Of a DNA stretch of 64,000 nt, positions 20,103 to 29,275 are shown one piece after another; the stretch's first letter is position 1, and every line of letters begins with the position of its first letter. This DNA comes from Streptomyces sp. 6-11-2. GTDB lineage: Bacteria; Actinomycetota; Actinomycetes; Streptomycetales; Streptomycetaceae. Location of the stretch: NCBI RefSeq assembly GCF_006540305.1, contig NZ_BJOR01000001.1:5270001-5334000 (forward strand), given 5' to 3'. The notes under the pieces are model-generated. The model did no database searches. It had not been told where the DNA came from and saw nothing but the letters and a program-made list of their open reading frames with translations. Both the position numbers and the translations under genes were made by a program.

Positions 20103-21323
20103 ATGCCGTTGACCCCCGAGGACGTGCGGAACAAGCAGTTCACGACCGTCCGCCTCCGAGAAGGCTATGACGAGGACGAGGTCGATGCCTTCCTCGACGA
20201 GGTCGAAGCCGAGCTGACCCGACTGCTCCGTGAGAACGAGGACCTGCGCGCCAAACTGGCCGCGGCCACGCGCGCTGCTGCCCAGAATCAGCAGAACATG
20301 CGCAAGCCTCCGGAGGACCAGCAACCACCGCATCCTCAGCAGCAGGGCATGCGAGGGCCGGGCGCTCCGGTGCCCGCCGGGATATCGGGCCCGCCGCAGC
20401 AGCAGATGGGCGGCCCCATGGGTGGTCCGCCCCAGCTGCCCAGCGGCGCCCCGCAGCTGCCCGCCGGCCCGGGCGGCCAGGGCCCTCAGGGTCCCGGCCC
20501 CGGCCAGATGGGTCCTGGACCGATGGGCCAGGGCCCGATGGGCCAGGGACCGATGCAGGGTCAGATGCCGGGTCAGATGCAGGGTCAGATGCCGGGTCAG
20601 ATGCAGGGCCAGATGGGTCCCGGCCCGATGGGCGGCGGCCCCGGTCCGATGGGTCAGGGTCCCGGTCCGATGGGTCAGGGTCCCGGTCCCATGGGCGGCC
20701 CCGGCCCGATGGGTCAGGGTCCCGGTGGCGACAGCGCCGCGCGCGTCCTGTCGCTGGCCCAGCAGACCGCCGACCAGGCGATCGCCGAGGCCCGGTCCGA
20801 GGCCAACAAGATCGTCGGCGAGGCGCGTTCGCGTGCCGAGGGTCTGGAGCGTGACGCCCGTGCCAAGGCCGACGCCCTGGAGCGGGACGCGCAGGAGAAG
20901 CACCGCGTCGCGATGGGCTCCCTGGAGTCCGCCCGCGCCACGCTGGAGCGCAAGGTCGAGGACCTGCGCGGCTTCGAGCGCGAGTACCGCACGCGCCTGA
21001 AGTCGTACCTGGAGTCGCAGCTGCGTCAGCTGGAGACCCAGGCCGACGACTCCCTCGCCCCGCCGCGCACGCCTGCGGCCCCGTCCCTCCCGCCGTCCCC
21101 GGCGCCCTCCATGGCCCCGGCCGGCGCGAGCGCCCCGTCGTATGGCGGCGGCCAGCCGATGGGCGGTGCGCCCGGCCCGTCCGGTCCGTCCTACGGCGGT
21201 CAGCAGCAGATGGCCCCGGCGATGACCCAGCCGATGGCCCCGGTGCGTCCGCAGGGCCCGGCCCCGATGGGTCAGGCGCCCTCGCCCATGCGCGGCTTCC
21301 TGATCGACGAGGACGACAACTGA
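20103..21323 (+). CDS. divIVA: Polar growth protein DivIVA
   Basis: 406 residues. Coiled-coil scaffold that marks hyphal tips and drives apical growth in Streptomyces. The N-terminal membrane-curvature domain ([27 protein letters not shown]) and first coiled coil (about 25-60) are followed by a Gly/Pro/Met/Gln-rich linker (about 75-215) made of GPGPMGQ- and [12 protein letters not shown] repeats, a second long coiled coil (about 215-305) and a Pro/Gly-rich tail ending [14 protein letters not shown] 20103 with GAGGTGAAGAG upstream. The linker DNA is a degenerate tandem repeat likely to vary in length between strains. Confidence 0.96.
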   Translation: MPLTPEDVRNKQFTTVRLREGYDEDEVDAFLDEVEAELTRLLRENEDLRAKLAAATRAAAQNQQNMRKPPEDQQPPHPQQQGMRGPGAPVPAGISGPPQQQMGGPMGGPPQLPSGAPQLPAGPGGQGPQGPGPGQMGPGPMGQGPMGQGPMQGQMPGQMQGQMPGQMQGQMGPGPMGGGPGPMGQGPGPMGQGPGPMGGPGPMGQGPGGDSAARVLSLAQQTADQAIAEARSEANKIVGEARSRAEGLERDARAKADALERDAQEKHRVAMGSLESARATLERKVEDLRGFEREYRTRLKSYLESQLRQLETQADDSLAPPRTPAAPSLPPSPAPSMAPAGASAPSYGGGQPMGGAPGPSGPSYGGQQQMAPAMTQPMAPVRPQGPAPMGQAPSPMRGFLIDEDDN

Positions 21324-21367
21324 GGGAACCCTGAAGGGTTTCTGGTGACTAGGCGTCGGCAGCCTGA

Positions 21368-21407
21368 GAGAACGGCCCCGGAGGGACATCCCTCCGGGGC
21401 CGTTCTC
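21368..21407 (+). terminator. Terminator after divIVA
   Basis: Perfect 18-bp stem GAGAACGGCCCCGGAGGG with a 4-base ACAT loop. It closes the dcw cluster. Confidence 0.85.
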
Positions 21408-21464
21408 GTGTGCCGGGGCCGCGCGCCCGCTGTCCCACCCAGGGGCTGCGCCCCGTCAAGCCGT

Positions 21465-21504
21465 GCGGGGAGCCCGCCGGTTCGTGGCCGGGCGGGCTCC
21501 CCGC
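21465..21504. terminator. Hairpin between divIVA and ileS
   Basis: 14-bp stem GCGGGGAGCCCGCC with a 12-base loop in the gap between the converging divIVA and ileS genes. It could serve either strand. Confidence 0.55.
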
Positions 21505-21510
21505 CGGGAC

Positions 21511-21541
21511 GGGGGACGGGCGCCCTCGGGCGTCGTCCCCC
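21511..21541 (-). terminator. Hairpin just after ileS
   Basis: GGGGGAC / GTCCCCC arms with an inner GCGCCC/GGGCGT pair, starting 7 bases beyond the ileS stop on the minus strand. No U-tract, which is common in streptomycetes. Confidence 0.55.
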
Positions 21542-21547
21542 GGTGGG

Positions 21548-24500
21548 TCATGCCTTGCGGAGGCGGAAGACCAGGGACAGGCCCTCGTCGGTGAAGGCGT
21601 CGCCGTAGGCGGTGTCCGCCTCGCCCTGGGCGAAGTCCGTCGCCAGGACCTCCTCGGCGATCAGCGACGCGTGCTCGCTCAGGGCGGCGATGGTCGCCGG
21701 GTCCGTCGCGGTCCAGCGCAGCGCGATCCGGTCGGCCACGTCGAGGCCGCTGTTCTTGCGGGCCTCCTGGATCAGCCGGATCGCGTCCCGGGCCAGGCCC
21801 GCACGGCGCAGTTCCTCCGTGATCTCCAGGTCCAGGGCGACCGTGGCGCCGGAGTCGGACGCCACCGACCAGCCCTCGCGCGGGGTCTCGGTGATGATGA
21901 CCTCGTCCGGCGCGAGCGTCACCGTCTCGCCGTCGACCTCCACCGACGCCGTGCCCTCGCGCAGCGCCAGCGACAGCGCCGCCGCGTCCGCGCCCGCGAT
22001 GGCCTTGGCGACGTCCTGCACCCGCTTGCCGAACCGCTTGCCCAGCGCACGGAAGTTGGCCTTGGCGGTGGTGTCCACCAGGGACCCGCCGACCTCGCTC
22101 AGCGACGCCAGGGAGGAGACGTTGAGCTCCTCCGTGATCTGCGTGTGCAGCTCCCGGTCCAGGGACTCGAAGCCGGCCGCCGCGACCAGCGCCCGGGACA
22201 GCGGCTGGCGGGTCTTGACGCCCGACTCCGCGCGCGTGGCACGGCCCAGCTCCACCAGGCGGCGCACCAGCACCATCTGCTTCGACAGCTCCGGGTCGAT
22301 CGCCGGCAGGTCCGCCTCCGGCCAGGTGGCCAGGTGCACCGACTCCGGGGCGCCCGGGGTCACCGGCACGACCAGGTCCTGCCAGACCCGCTCGGTGATG
22401 AACGGGGTGATCGGCGCCATCAGCCTGGTCACCGTCTCCAGCACCTCGTGCAGCGTGCGCAGCGCGGCCTTGTCGCCCTGCCAGAACCGGCGGCGCGAGC
22501 GGCGGACGTACCAGTTCGACAGGTCGTCGACGAACGCCGACAGCAGCTTGCCGGCGCGCTGGGTGTCGTACGCCTCCAGGGCCTGCGTGACCTGGTCGGT
22601 CAGCGCGTGCAGCTCACTGAGCAGCCAGCGGTCGAGCAGCGGGCGGTCGGCCGGGGCCGGGTCGGCCCCGGTGGGCGCCCAGGCGGACGTACGGGCGTAC
22701 AGGGCCTGGAAGGCGACCGTGTTCCAGTAGGTCAGCAGCGTCTTGCGGACGACCTCCTGGATGGTGCCGTGGCCCACCCGGCGGGCCGCCCACGGCGAGC
22801 CGCCGGCCGCCATGAACCAGCGCACCGCGTCCGCGCCGTGCTGGTCCATGAGCGGGATCGGCTGGAGGATGTTGCCCAGGTGCTTGGACATCTTCCGGCC
22901 GTCCTCGGCGAGGATGTGACCGAGGCACACGACGTTCTCGTACGACGACTTGTCGAAGACCAGGGTGCCGACCGCCATCAGCGTGTAGAACCAGCCGCGG
23001 GTCTGGTCGATCGCCTCGGAGATGAACTGCGCCGGGTACCGGCTCTCGAACAGCTCCTTGTTCTTGTACGGGTAGCCCCACTGCGCGAACGGCATCGAAC
23101 CCGAGTCGTACCAGGCGTCGATGACCTCGGGCACGCGCGTGGCCGTCTTCTCGCACTGCGGGCACGGGAAGGTGACGTCGTCGATGAACGGGCGATGCGG
23201 GTCGAGTTCCGACTGGTCGGTGCCGGTCAGTCCGGTCAGCTCCGCGCGGGAGCCGACACAGGTGAGGTGGCCGTCCTCGCAGCGCCAGATGGGCAGCGGG
23301 GTGCCCCAGTAGCGGTTGCGGGACAGCGCCCAGTCGATGTTGTTGTTCAGCCAGTCGCCGTACCGGCCGTGCTTGACGCTCGAAGGGAACCAGTTGGTCT
23401 TCTCGTTCTCCTCGAGCAGCCGGTCCTTGATCGCGGTGGTGCGGATGTACCAGGACGGCTGCGCGTAGTACAGCAGCGCGGTGTGGCAGCGCCAGCAGTG
23501 CGGGTAGCTGTGCTCGTACGGCACGTGCCTGAACAGCAGGCCGCGGTCGCCGAGGTCCTCGGTGAGCTTCTCGTCCGCCTTCTTGAAGAAGACGCCGCCG
23601 ACCAGCGGGACGTCCTCCTCGAACGTGCCGTCCGGGCGGACGGGGTTGACCACCGGCAGGCCGTAGGACCGGCAGACCTTCAGGTCGTCCTCACCGAAGG
23701 CGGGGGACTGGTGGACCAGGCCCGTGCCGTCCTCGGTGGTGACGTACTCGGCGTTGACCACGTAGTGCGCCGGCTCCGTGAACTCCACGAGCTCGAAGGG
23801 GCGTTGGTACGTCCAGCGCTCCATCTCGGCGCCGGTGAAGGTCTCGCCCGTGGTCTCCCAGCCCTCTCCGAGCGCCTTGCCGACGAGCGGTTCGGCGACG
23901 ACGAGCTTCTCCTCGCCGTTCGTCGCGACCACATACGTCACGTCGGGGTGCGCGGCGACCGCCGTGTTGGACACCAGCGTCCACGGGGTCGTCGTCCACA
24001 CCAGGAGCGAGGCCTGGCCGGCGAGCGGACCGGAGGTGAGCGGGAAGCGGACGTAGACGGAGGGGTCGACGACCGTCTCGTAGCCCTGGGCCAGCTCGTG
24101 GTCCGACAGGCCCGTGCCGCAGCGCGGGCACCAGGGGGCGACCCGGTGGTCCTGGACCAGCAGGCCCTTGTTGAAGATCTCCTTCAGCGACCACCAGACG
24201 GACTCGATGTACTCGGGCTCCATGGTGACGTACGCCTCGTCGAGGTCGACCCAGTAGCCCATGCGGGTGGTCAGCTCGGAGAACGCGTCGGTGTGGCGGA
24301 GCACGGACTCGCGGCACTTGTCGTTGAACTCGGCGATGCCGTACGCCTCGATGTCCTTCTTGCCGCTGAAGCCGAGCTCCTTCTCGACCGCCAGCTCCAC
24401 CGGGAGGCCGTGGCAGTCCCAGCCGGCCTTGCGGGCCACGTGGTAGCCGCGCATGGTGCGGAAGCGGGGGAAGACGTCCTTGAAGACGCGTGCCTCGATG

Positions 24501-24688
24501 TGGTGGGCGCCCGGCATGCCGTTGGCGGTCGGCGGGCCTTCATAGAACACCCATTCGGGGCGCCCCTCGGACTGCTCCAGGCTCTTGGCGAAGATCTTCT
24601 GCTCGCGCCAGAAGTCGAGCACGGTGTGCTCGAGGGCGGGCAGGTCGACCTGCGCGGGCACCTGGCGGTACTGCGGCTGCGTATTCAA
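21548..24688 (-). CDS. ileS: Isoleucyl-tRNA synthetase, GAHH-motif type
   Basis: 1046 residues. Charges tRNA-Ile. The first class I signature reads PPTANGMPGAHH, i.e. GAHH where HIGH-type is usual; the second is KMSKHLGN. Editing-domain (LVWTTTPWTL) and anticodon-binding regions are complete. The length and this motif fit the type-2 (eukaryote-like) IleRS that resists mupirocin. The TTG start at 24688 is chosen for its GGAGGAAG ribosome-binding site, which the upstream T-box is built to sequester; upstream in-frame codons lie inside the riboswitch. Confidence 0.95.
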   Translation of the reverse strand: MNTQPQYRQVPAQVDLPALEHTVLDFWREQKIFAKSLEQSEGRPEWVFYEGPPTANGMPGAHHIEARVFKDVFPRFRTMRGYHVARKAGWDCHGLPVELAVEKELGFSGKKDIEAYGIAEFNDKCRESVLRHTDAFSELTTRMGYWVDLDEAYVTMEPEYIESVWWSLKEIFNKGLLVQDHRVAPWCPRCGTGLSDHELAQGYETVVDPSVYVRFPLTSGPLAGQASLLVWTTTPWTLVSNTAVAAHPDVTYVVATNGEEKLVVAEPLVGKALGEGWETTGETFTGAEMERWTYQRPFELVEFTEPAHYVVNAEYVTTEDGTGLVHQSPAFGEDDLKVCRSYGLPVVNPVRPDGTFEEDVPLVGGVFFKKADEKLTEDLGDRGLLFRHVPYEHSYPHCWRCHTALLYYAQPSWYIRTTAIKDRLLEENEKTNWFPSSVKHGRYGDWLNNNIDWALSRNRYWGTPLPIWRCEDGHLTCVGSRAELTGLTGTDQSELDPHRPFIDDVTFPCPQCEKTATRVPEVIDAWYDSGSMPFAQWGYPYKNKELFESRYPAQFISEAIDQTRGWFYTLMAVGTLVFDKSSYENVVCLGHILAEDGRKMSKHLGNILQPIPLMDQHGADAVRWFMAAGGSPWAARRVGHGTIQEVVRKTLLTYWNTVAFQALYARTSAWAPTGADPAPADRPLLDRWLLSELHALTDQVTQALEAYDTQRAGKLLSAFVDDLSNWYVRRSRRRFWQGDKAALRTLHEVLETVTRLMAPITPFITERVWQDLVVPVTPGAPESVHLATWPEADLPAIDPELSKQMVLVRRLVELGRATRAESGVKTRQPLSRALVAAAGFESLDRELHTQITEELNVSSLASLSEVGGSLVDTTAKANFRALGKRFGKRVQDVAKAIAGADAAALSLALREGTASVEVDGETVTLAPDEVIITETPREGWSVASDSGATVALDLEITEELRRAGLARDAIRLIQEARKNSGLDVADRIALRWTATDPATIAALSEHASLIAEEVLATDFAQGEADTAYGDAFTDEGLSLVFRLRKA

Positions 24689-24995
24689 CGAGCTTCCTCC
24701 GGCGGATGTGCTGCCTTCCGTCGGAGGGACGAGAGCCTTTGAGCTGTCCACGCCGTGTGCGGCGCGCTCCCGCGGTACCACCCTCCTTGGCTCCCCGGTG
24801 CGCCGTACGCTCCGACGAGCCCCCTCATTGGGGTCGCGATGCCGGTTCTACCGGCCCCTGGCTCCGTGCTGGGGCGTTCTTCCGGCGGCTCCGGGGTGAT
24901 CTTCACGTCGCGCTCGCCCCCGGGCTCACACCGTCCCCGGGTCGCTCTGGGCTGCTTACGCCGCTACTCGTCCCCATCCACGCTTTTCGCTCCGC
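24689..24995 (-). promoter_or_regulatory. Translational T-box riboswitch of ileS
   Basis: Reading the minus strand: GGACGAGTAGCGG (24973-24961) with the stem I AGTA element; a candidate Ile specifier ATC at 24900-24898; the T-box AGGGTGGTACCGCG at 24784-24771, whose UGGU would pair with the ACCA end of uncharged tRNA-Ile; and CCTCCG (24727-24722), able to pair with CGGAGG (24701-24696) and so hide the ileS ribosome-binding site. This is the translation-controlled type known for actinobacterial ileS. Specifier placement is my reading. Confidence 0.88.
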
Positions 24996-24997
24996 CC

Positions 24998-25003
24998 AGT
25001 GTA
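24998..25003 (-). promoter_or_regulatory. Candidate -10 of the ileS leader
   Basis: TACACT on the minus strand lies just upstream of the T-box stem I, placing transcription start near 24991. I see no convincing -35. Confidence 0.45.
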
Positions 25004-25263
25004 CGGCGCCCCGGCGACCGGGGCCGACCCGATTTCCGCGCCGGGGGTGACCCGGATGGCGCGGCGGTGCCGATCGGATCGTAGGACGTGCGGCTGGTCG
25101 GATTACGTGGCGGCGAGCTGGGCACAACGCATGCATGCCGGCCGCGCGATCCGCGCGAGGCGGGCGAATCGGGCGGCGTGCCCCGTTGCCGCGGGACTCC
25201 AGTCGATTTATCGTCCCAGCACGATTCGCGAGCAAGATCACAATATGTGAAGGGGCCGCGGCC

Positions 25264-27021
25264 ATGGTGGCGAAGAAGACCGCCGAGCAGTCGGCGTCCG
25301 GCAGGTCCCGGGGCACCGTCCCCGATTCCGCCGCCGGCGCGGCCAGGAAGACCACCCGAGCGGCGGCCAGGGCGTCAGGCACGGCCGCGAAGGAGGTGGT
25401 GGCCATGAAGGACAGGGTCACGCCGAAGCAGACGGCCAAGGCCGGACCGGTGACGGGACGCGGGCGCAGGGGCCCGACGACCAGGGCGAACACGGCCAAG
25501 CCGGGCCGGTCCCGGCCGGCCGGGACCGGCCCGGCGGGGGACGAACCGGCTGCCGCGAGGTCGGGCGAGGAGCGGAAGGCCACCGCGTCGGAGGCCGTGG
25601 GGGAGAGGCCGGCGGCCCTTCCGGAATCCGCGGAGGCGGCTCCCGCGAAGAGCGCGCGGAAGACGACGGCGAAGAGGGCGGCCGCGAAGAAGCCCGTGGC
25701 GGGCGAGGCCCCGCCGGAGGCGGCGTCGGAGAAGCGGCCCGCCGCCAAGGGCGCCGCGGCGAAGAAGTCCCTGAACAAGCAGGCCACGGCGAAGAAGTCC
25801 ACCGCCGAAGCCCCGGACGTGGAGGAGAAGGCCGCCGAGGGCCTCGGGACGGCGGAGGCCGCCGACAGGGGCGCCCGTACCGGTCGGACGGCCGCGAAGA
25901 AGGCGTCCGCCGAGCGGCCGGGTGCCGGGGTGGGCGCCGAGGGGACGATTGCTGGGCGCGCCGGGGGCGGGTACCCCGGCGGCGGGAGCGGGGGTGCCCA
26001 CGACACCGCCGCCGAGAAGGCGGCTGCCGGGAAGAAGGCGGGTGGAAAGGGCTCTCACGGGAAGGGGGGCGCCGCCGGCCGGGACGCGACTGCCGGGGAG
26101 GTGGACGCGCGGGAGCAGTCCGTCCGTGATGGGACAGGTGCCTACGAGGCCTCGGTGCGGGAGGCGGCCGGGGCGGGGGCGGGTGATCGGAGCGCTGCTG
26201 CCGCCGAGAAGACGGGTGGGAAGGGTGCTCGCGGGAGGGTGGTCGCCGCCGGTGGGGGTGTGGCTGCCGGGGAGGTGGACGCGCGGGAGCGGGGCGTTGG
26301 TGGCGGGGCGGGTGCCGGCGCGGGCTCGGCGGGGGCGGGCGAACGGAGGAAGGCCGCCAGGAGGGCGACCGCGGGGACGGTCCCCGACCGGGGCGGCGGT
26401 GCGGATGCGGCGGCGCAGGGGGATGCGGACGGTGCGGGTCGCGTGGCGGCTCCTGGTGTCTCCGGAGCGGGTGGGGGCAGGAAGAGGACGGCCAAGAAGG
26501 TGGGCGCGGCGCGGGCCGCGAAGCAGACGGGAGCCACGACGGTGGTTGCGAAGAAGACTCCTGGCACGGCCGCGGCGGCGAAGACCGCCGTGCCCAAGGC
26601 GCGCATCGCCGCGGCGGTGGAACCGGGAGACCTCCCGGTCCGCCCGGGCGAGGATCCCTGGACCCCGGAGGAGGTCTCGGAGGCCCGCGCGGAGCTGGAG
26701 TCCGAGATGGAGCGGCTGAGCAAGGAGATCACCTCGTCCGAGGAGTCCCTCGCGGGCCTGATGCGGGACTCCGGCGACGGCGCGGGCGACGACGAGGCGG
26801 ACACCGGCAGCAAGAACATCACGCGCGAGCACGAGATGGCGCTGGCCGCCAACGCGCGCGAGATGCTCACCCAGACCGAGCGCGCCCTGCAACGGCTCGA
26901 CGCGGGCACCTACGGCCTGTGCGAGAACTGTGGCGACCCCATCGGCAAGGCCCGCATGCAGGCCTTCCCGCGCGCCACCCTGTGCGTGGCGTGCAAGCAG
27001 AAGCAGGAACGCCGGTACTGA
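25264..27021 (+). CDS. TraR/DksA-type zinc finger protein with long histone-like N-terminus
   Basis: 585 residues. Only the last 110 or so resemble a DksA/TraR domain: a helical hairpin ([17 protein letters not shown]...[20 protein letters not shown]) and a four-cysteine finger, C553-E-N-C556 and C574-V-A-C577. DksA proteins bind in the RNA polymerase secondary channel. The first 450 residues are low-complexity Ala/Lys/Gly with AKK/KKTA/KKS motifs like histone H1 or HU tails, plus two copies of an AAGEVDARE segment (near 26095 and 26269). ATG 25264 with GAAGGGG upstream. DNA binding by the tail is an inference. Confidence 0.85.
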   Translation: MVAKKTAEQSASGRSRGTVPDSAAGAARKTTRAAARASGTAAKEVVAMKDRVTPKQTAKAGPVTGRGRRGPTTRANTAKPGRSRPAGTGPAGDEPAAARSGEERKATASEAVGERPAALPESAEAAPAKSARKTTAKRAAAKKPVAGEAPPEAASEKRPAAKGAAAKKSLNKQATAKKSTAEAPDVEEKAAEGLGTAEAADRGARTGRTAAKKASAERPGAGVGAEGTIAGRAGGGYPGGGSGGAHDTAAEKAAAGKKAGGKGSHGKGGAAGRDATAGEVDAREQSVRDGTGAYEASVREAAGAGAGDRSAAAAEKTGGKGARGRVVAAGGGVAAGEVDARERGVGGGAGAGAGSAGAGERRKAARRATAGTVPDRGGGADAAAQGDADGAGRVAAPGVSGAGGGRKRTAKKVGAARAAKQTGATTVVAKKTPGTAAAAKTAVPKARIAAAVEPGDLPVRPGEDPWTPEEVSEARAELESEMERLSKEITSSEESLAGLMRDSGDGAGDDEADTGSKNITREHEMALAANAREMLTQTERALQRLDAGTYGLCENCGDPIGKARMQAFPRATLCVACKQKQERRY

Positions 27022-27047
27022 ACCGGGTGCGAGGCGTGCCGTAGTCT
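27019..27047 (+). promoter_or_regulatory. Candidate lspA promoter
   Basis: TGAACC (27019) and TAGTCT (27042) with a 17-bp spacer, beginning at the upstream gene's stop codon, 36 bases before the lspA start. Confidence 0.4.
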
Positions 27048-27082
27048 CGTCCTCAGTCAGGTACCTAGGTCAAGGGACTCAC

Positions 27083-27766
27083 GTGGCAGAGGCGGAGCGC
27101 ATCATCGGTACGCCGGACACTCCGGACGCGGCGGGAGCGGGGCGGCAGCGCCCCGGAGGGAACGCCGGGCGGGGCGGCCCGTCCGGCGCCGAAGGGGCAC
27201 AGGACCCGGCCGGCCGGCCCGGCACCGACGGCACGGCGGCGGGCGTGGACGGACGGGCAACCGCCGCCGAGCGGCCGCGCGGCCGGCGCCGGATCGCCGT
27301 GCTGTTCACGGTCGCGGTCATCGCCTACGCCCTCGATCTGGCCAGCAAGATGCTCGTGGTGGCCAAGCTGGAGCACCGCCCGCCGATCCAGCTCATCGGC
27401 GACTGGCTGCAACTGGAGGCGATCCGCAACGCGGGCGCCGCCTTCGGCTTCGGCGAGGCCTTCACCGTGATCTTCACGGTCATCGCGGCCGCCGTGATCG
27501 TGGTGATCGCCCGCCTCGCGCGCAAGCTCTACAGCCTGCCCTGGGCCATCGCGCTCGGCCTGCTGCTCGGCGGTGCGCTGGGCAACCTCACCGACCGGCT
27601 CTTCCGCGCGCCGGGCGTCTTCGAGGGCGCGGTCGTCGACTTCATCTCGCCCAAGCACTTCGCCGTGTTCAACCTCGCCGACTCGGCGATCGTGTGCGGC
27701 GGAATCCTGATCGTGCTGCTCTCCTTCCGCGGCCTGGACCCGGACGGGACCGTCCACAAGGACTGA
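27083..27766 (+). CDS. lspA: Lipoprotein signal peptidase LspA
   Basis: 227 residues. Inner-membrane aspartyl protease that cleaves prolipoprotein signal peptides. Four membrane segments; conserved NAGAAFGFG, then catalytic aspartates in VVDFI and FNLADSAIV. An unusual 65-residue hydrophilic N-terminal extension rich in Gly/Pro/Arg precedes the first membrane segment. GTG 27083 with AAGGGA upstream. Confidence 0.95.
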   Translation: MAEAERIIGTPDTPDAAGAGRQRPGGNAGRGGPSGAEGAQDPAGRPGTDGTAAGVDGRATAAERPRGRRRIAVLFTVAVIAYALDLASKMLVVAKLEHRPPIQLIGDWLQLEAIRNAGAAFGFGEAFTVIFTVIAAAVIVVIARLARKLYSLPWAIALGLLLGGALGNLTDRLFRAPGVFEGAVVDFISPKHFAVFNLADSAIVCGGILIVLLSFRGLDPDGTVHKD

Positions 27767-27808
27767 GCCCGGGACGGGACCGCCGGACCGGTCCGGCATA
27801 CTCGACGG

Positions 27809-28753
27809 GTGAGCACGCTTCCCGAGATCCGTACCCTGCCCGTGCCCGAAGGCCTGGAGGGCGAGCGCGTCGACGCCGCCATCTCCCGGATGTTCGGCTT
27901 CTCCCGTACGAAGGCGGCGGAGCTGGCCGCCGCGGGCAAGGTGCTGGTCGACGGCACGGTGGCCGGCAAGTCCGAGCGGGTGCACGGCGGTGCCTGGCTG
28001 GAGGTCGAGATGCCGCAGGCACCCGCACCCGTGCAGGTGGTCGCCGAGCCGGTCGAGGGCATGGAGATCGTGCACGACGACGATGACGTGGTCGTGATCG
28101 TCAAGCCGGTCGGCGTCGCCGCGCACCCCAGCCCCGGCTGGTCCGGCCCGACCGTGATCGGCGGCCTCGCGGCGGCCGGCTACCGCATCTCCACCTCCGG
28201 CGCCGCCGAGCGCCAGGGCATCGTGCACCGCCTCGACGTCGGCACCTCGGGCCTGATGGTGGTCGCCAAGTCCGAGTACGCGTACACGTCGCTCAAGCGC
28301 CAGTTCAAGGAGCGCACGGTCGACAAGCGGTACCACACCCTGGTCCAGGGCCACCCCGACCCGACCAGCGGCACCATCGACGCGCCCATCGGCCGGCACC
28401 CGAACCACGACTACAAGTGGGCGGTCACCGCCGACGGCAAGCCCTCCGTCACGCACTACGACCTGATCGAGGCGTTCCGCGCCGCCTCCCTGCTCGACGT
28501 CAAGCTGGAGACCGGGCGCACCCACCAGATCCGCGTCCACATGGCCGCCCACCGCCACCCCTGCGTCGGCGACCTGACCTACGGCGCCGACCCCACCCTC
28601 GCCAAGCGGCTGAGGCTGACCCGCCAGTGGCTGCACGCGGTGCGGCTCGGCTTCGAGCATCCCGGCGACGGCCAGTGGGTGGAGTTCGCCAGCGACTACC
28701 CCGAGGACCTTCGGAAGGCCCTGGACCAGGTCCGCGAGGAGACGTACGCATGA
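27809..28753 (+). CDS. RluD-type 23S rRNA pseudouridine synthase
   Basis: 314 residues. N-terminal S4 RNA-binding domain ([31 protein letters not shown]) and RluA-family catalytic domain with [19 protein letters not shown], whose Asp attacks the uracil ring. GTG 27809 lies 6 bases after CATACT (27797-27802), suggesting a leaderless transcript. Follows lspA as in many bacteria; the stop overlaps the GNAT gene. Confidence 0.92.
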   Translation: MSTLPEIRTLPVPEGLEGERVDAAISRMFGFSRTKAAELAAAGKVLVDGTVAGKSERVHGGAWLEVEMPQAPAPVQVVAEPVEGMEIVHDDDDVVVIVKPVGVAAHPSPGWSGPTVIGGLAAAGYRISTSGAAERQGIVHRLDVGTSGLMVVAKSEYAYTSLKRQFKERTVDKRYHTLVQGHPDPTSGTIDAPIGRHPNHDYKWAVTADGKPSVTHYDLIEAFRAASLLDVKLETGRTHQIRVHMAAHRHPCVGDLTYGADPTLAKRLRLTRQWLHAVRLGFEHPGDGQWVEFASDYPEDLRKALDQVREETYA

Positions 28754-29217
28754 GCCTGCCGTACGAGGTGCGTGTCGCCGAGGACCCCGCCGACCGCGAG
28801 GCCTGCTTCGCGGTGCGCAAGGAGGTCTTCGTCGTGGAGCAGGGCGTTCCGCAGGACATCGAGTACGACGCGTACGACGCCCTCGCGGTGCACGTGCTCG
28901 CGGTCCGCGACGACGGCGTGCCGCTCGGCACCGGGCGGCTGCTGTACGGCGCGGAGGCCGCCGCGAAGACGGGCGGCGACCCGGCGGTCGGCTCCCTGGG
29001 GCGGCTCGCCGTCACCGGGGACACGCGCGGGCTGGGTGTCGGCGCGGCCCTGGTGCGCGCCATCGAGGACGCGGCACGCGCGCGCGGCCTCTCGGCGGTG
29101 GACCTGCACGCGCAGAGCCACGCGCTCGGCTTCTACGAGCGGCTGGGATACGAGGCGTACGGACCTGAGTTCCCCGACGCGGGCATCCCGCACCGGGCGA
29201 TGCGGCGCGCCTTGTAG
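28750..29217 (+). CDS. GNAT-family N-acetyltransferase
   Basis: 155 residues. ElaA/GNAT-like: [24 protein letters not shown] at the N-terminus, acetyl-CoA loop [18 protein letters not shown], and the C-terminal [26 protein letters not shown]. Substrate unknown. ATG overlaps the pseudouridine synthase stop (ATGA), so the two are coupled. Confidence 0.9.
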   Translation: MSLPYEVRVAEDPADREACFAVRKEVFVVEQGVPQDIEYDAYDALAVHVLAVRDDGVPLGTGRLLYGAEAAAKTGGDPAVGSLGRLAVTGDTRGLGVGAALVRAIEDAARARGLSAVDLHAQSHALGFYERLGYEAYGPEFPDAGIPHRAMRRAL

Positions 29218-29275
29218 TCCACGGGCGCGAAGCGGCCGGTGAGCGGGGTGGCGTGGCAGGCTGGAAGCCTGTCGT

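Noticed and set aside
20325..20735. Regular repeats suggestive of a CRISPR-like array
   Set aside because: In frame within divIVA and coding for Gly/Pro/Met/Gln repeats; no spacers of constant length and no cas genes.
21410..24742. 1110-codon open frame on the plus strand opposite ileS
   Set aside because: Complement of a clearly conserved synthetase; composition is typical of antisense frames in 70%+ GC DNA and no domain is recognisable.
25922..26719. 265-codon alternative frame inside the TraR/DksA-type gene
   Set aside because: Arg/Gly/Pro-rich shadow of the low-complexity arm; the annotated frame runs continuously into the conserved zinc finger.
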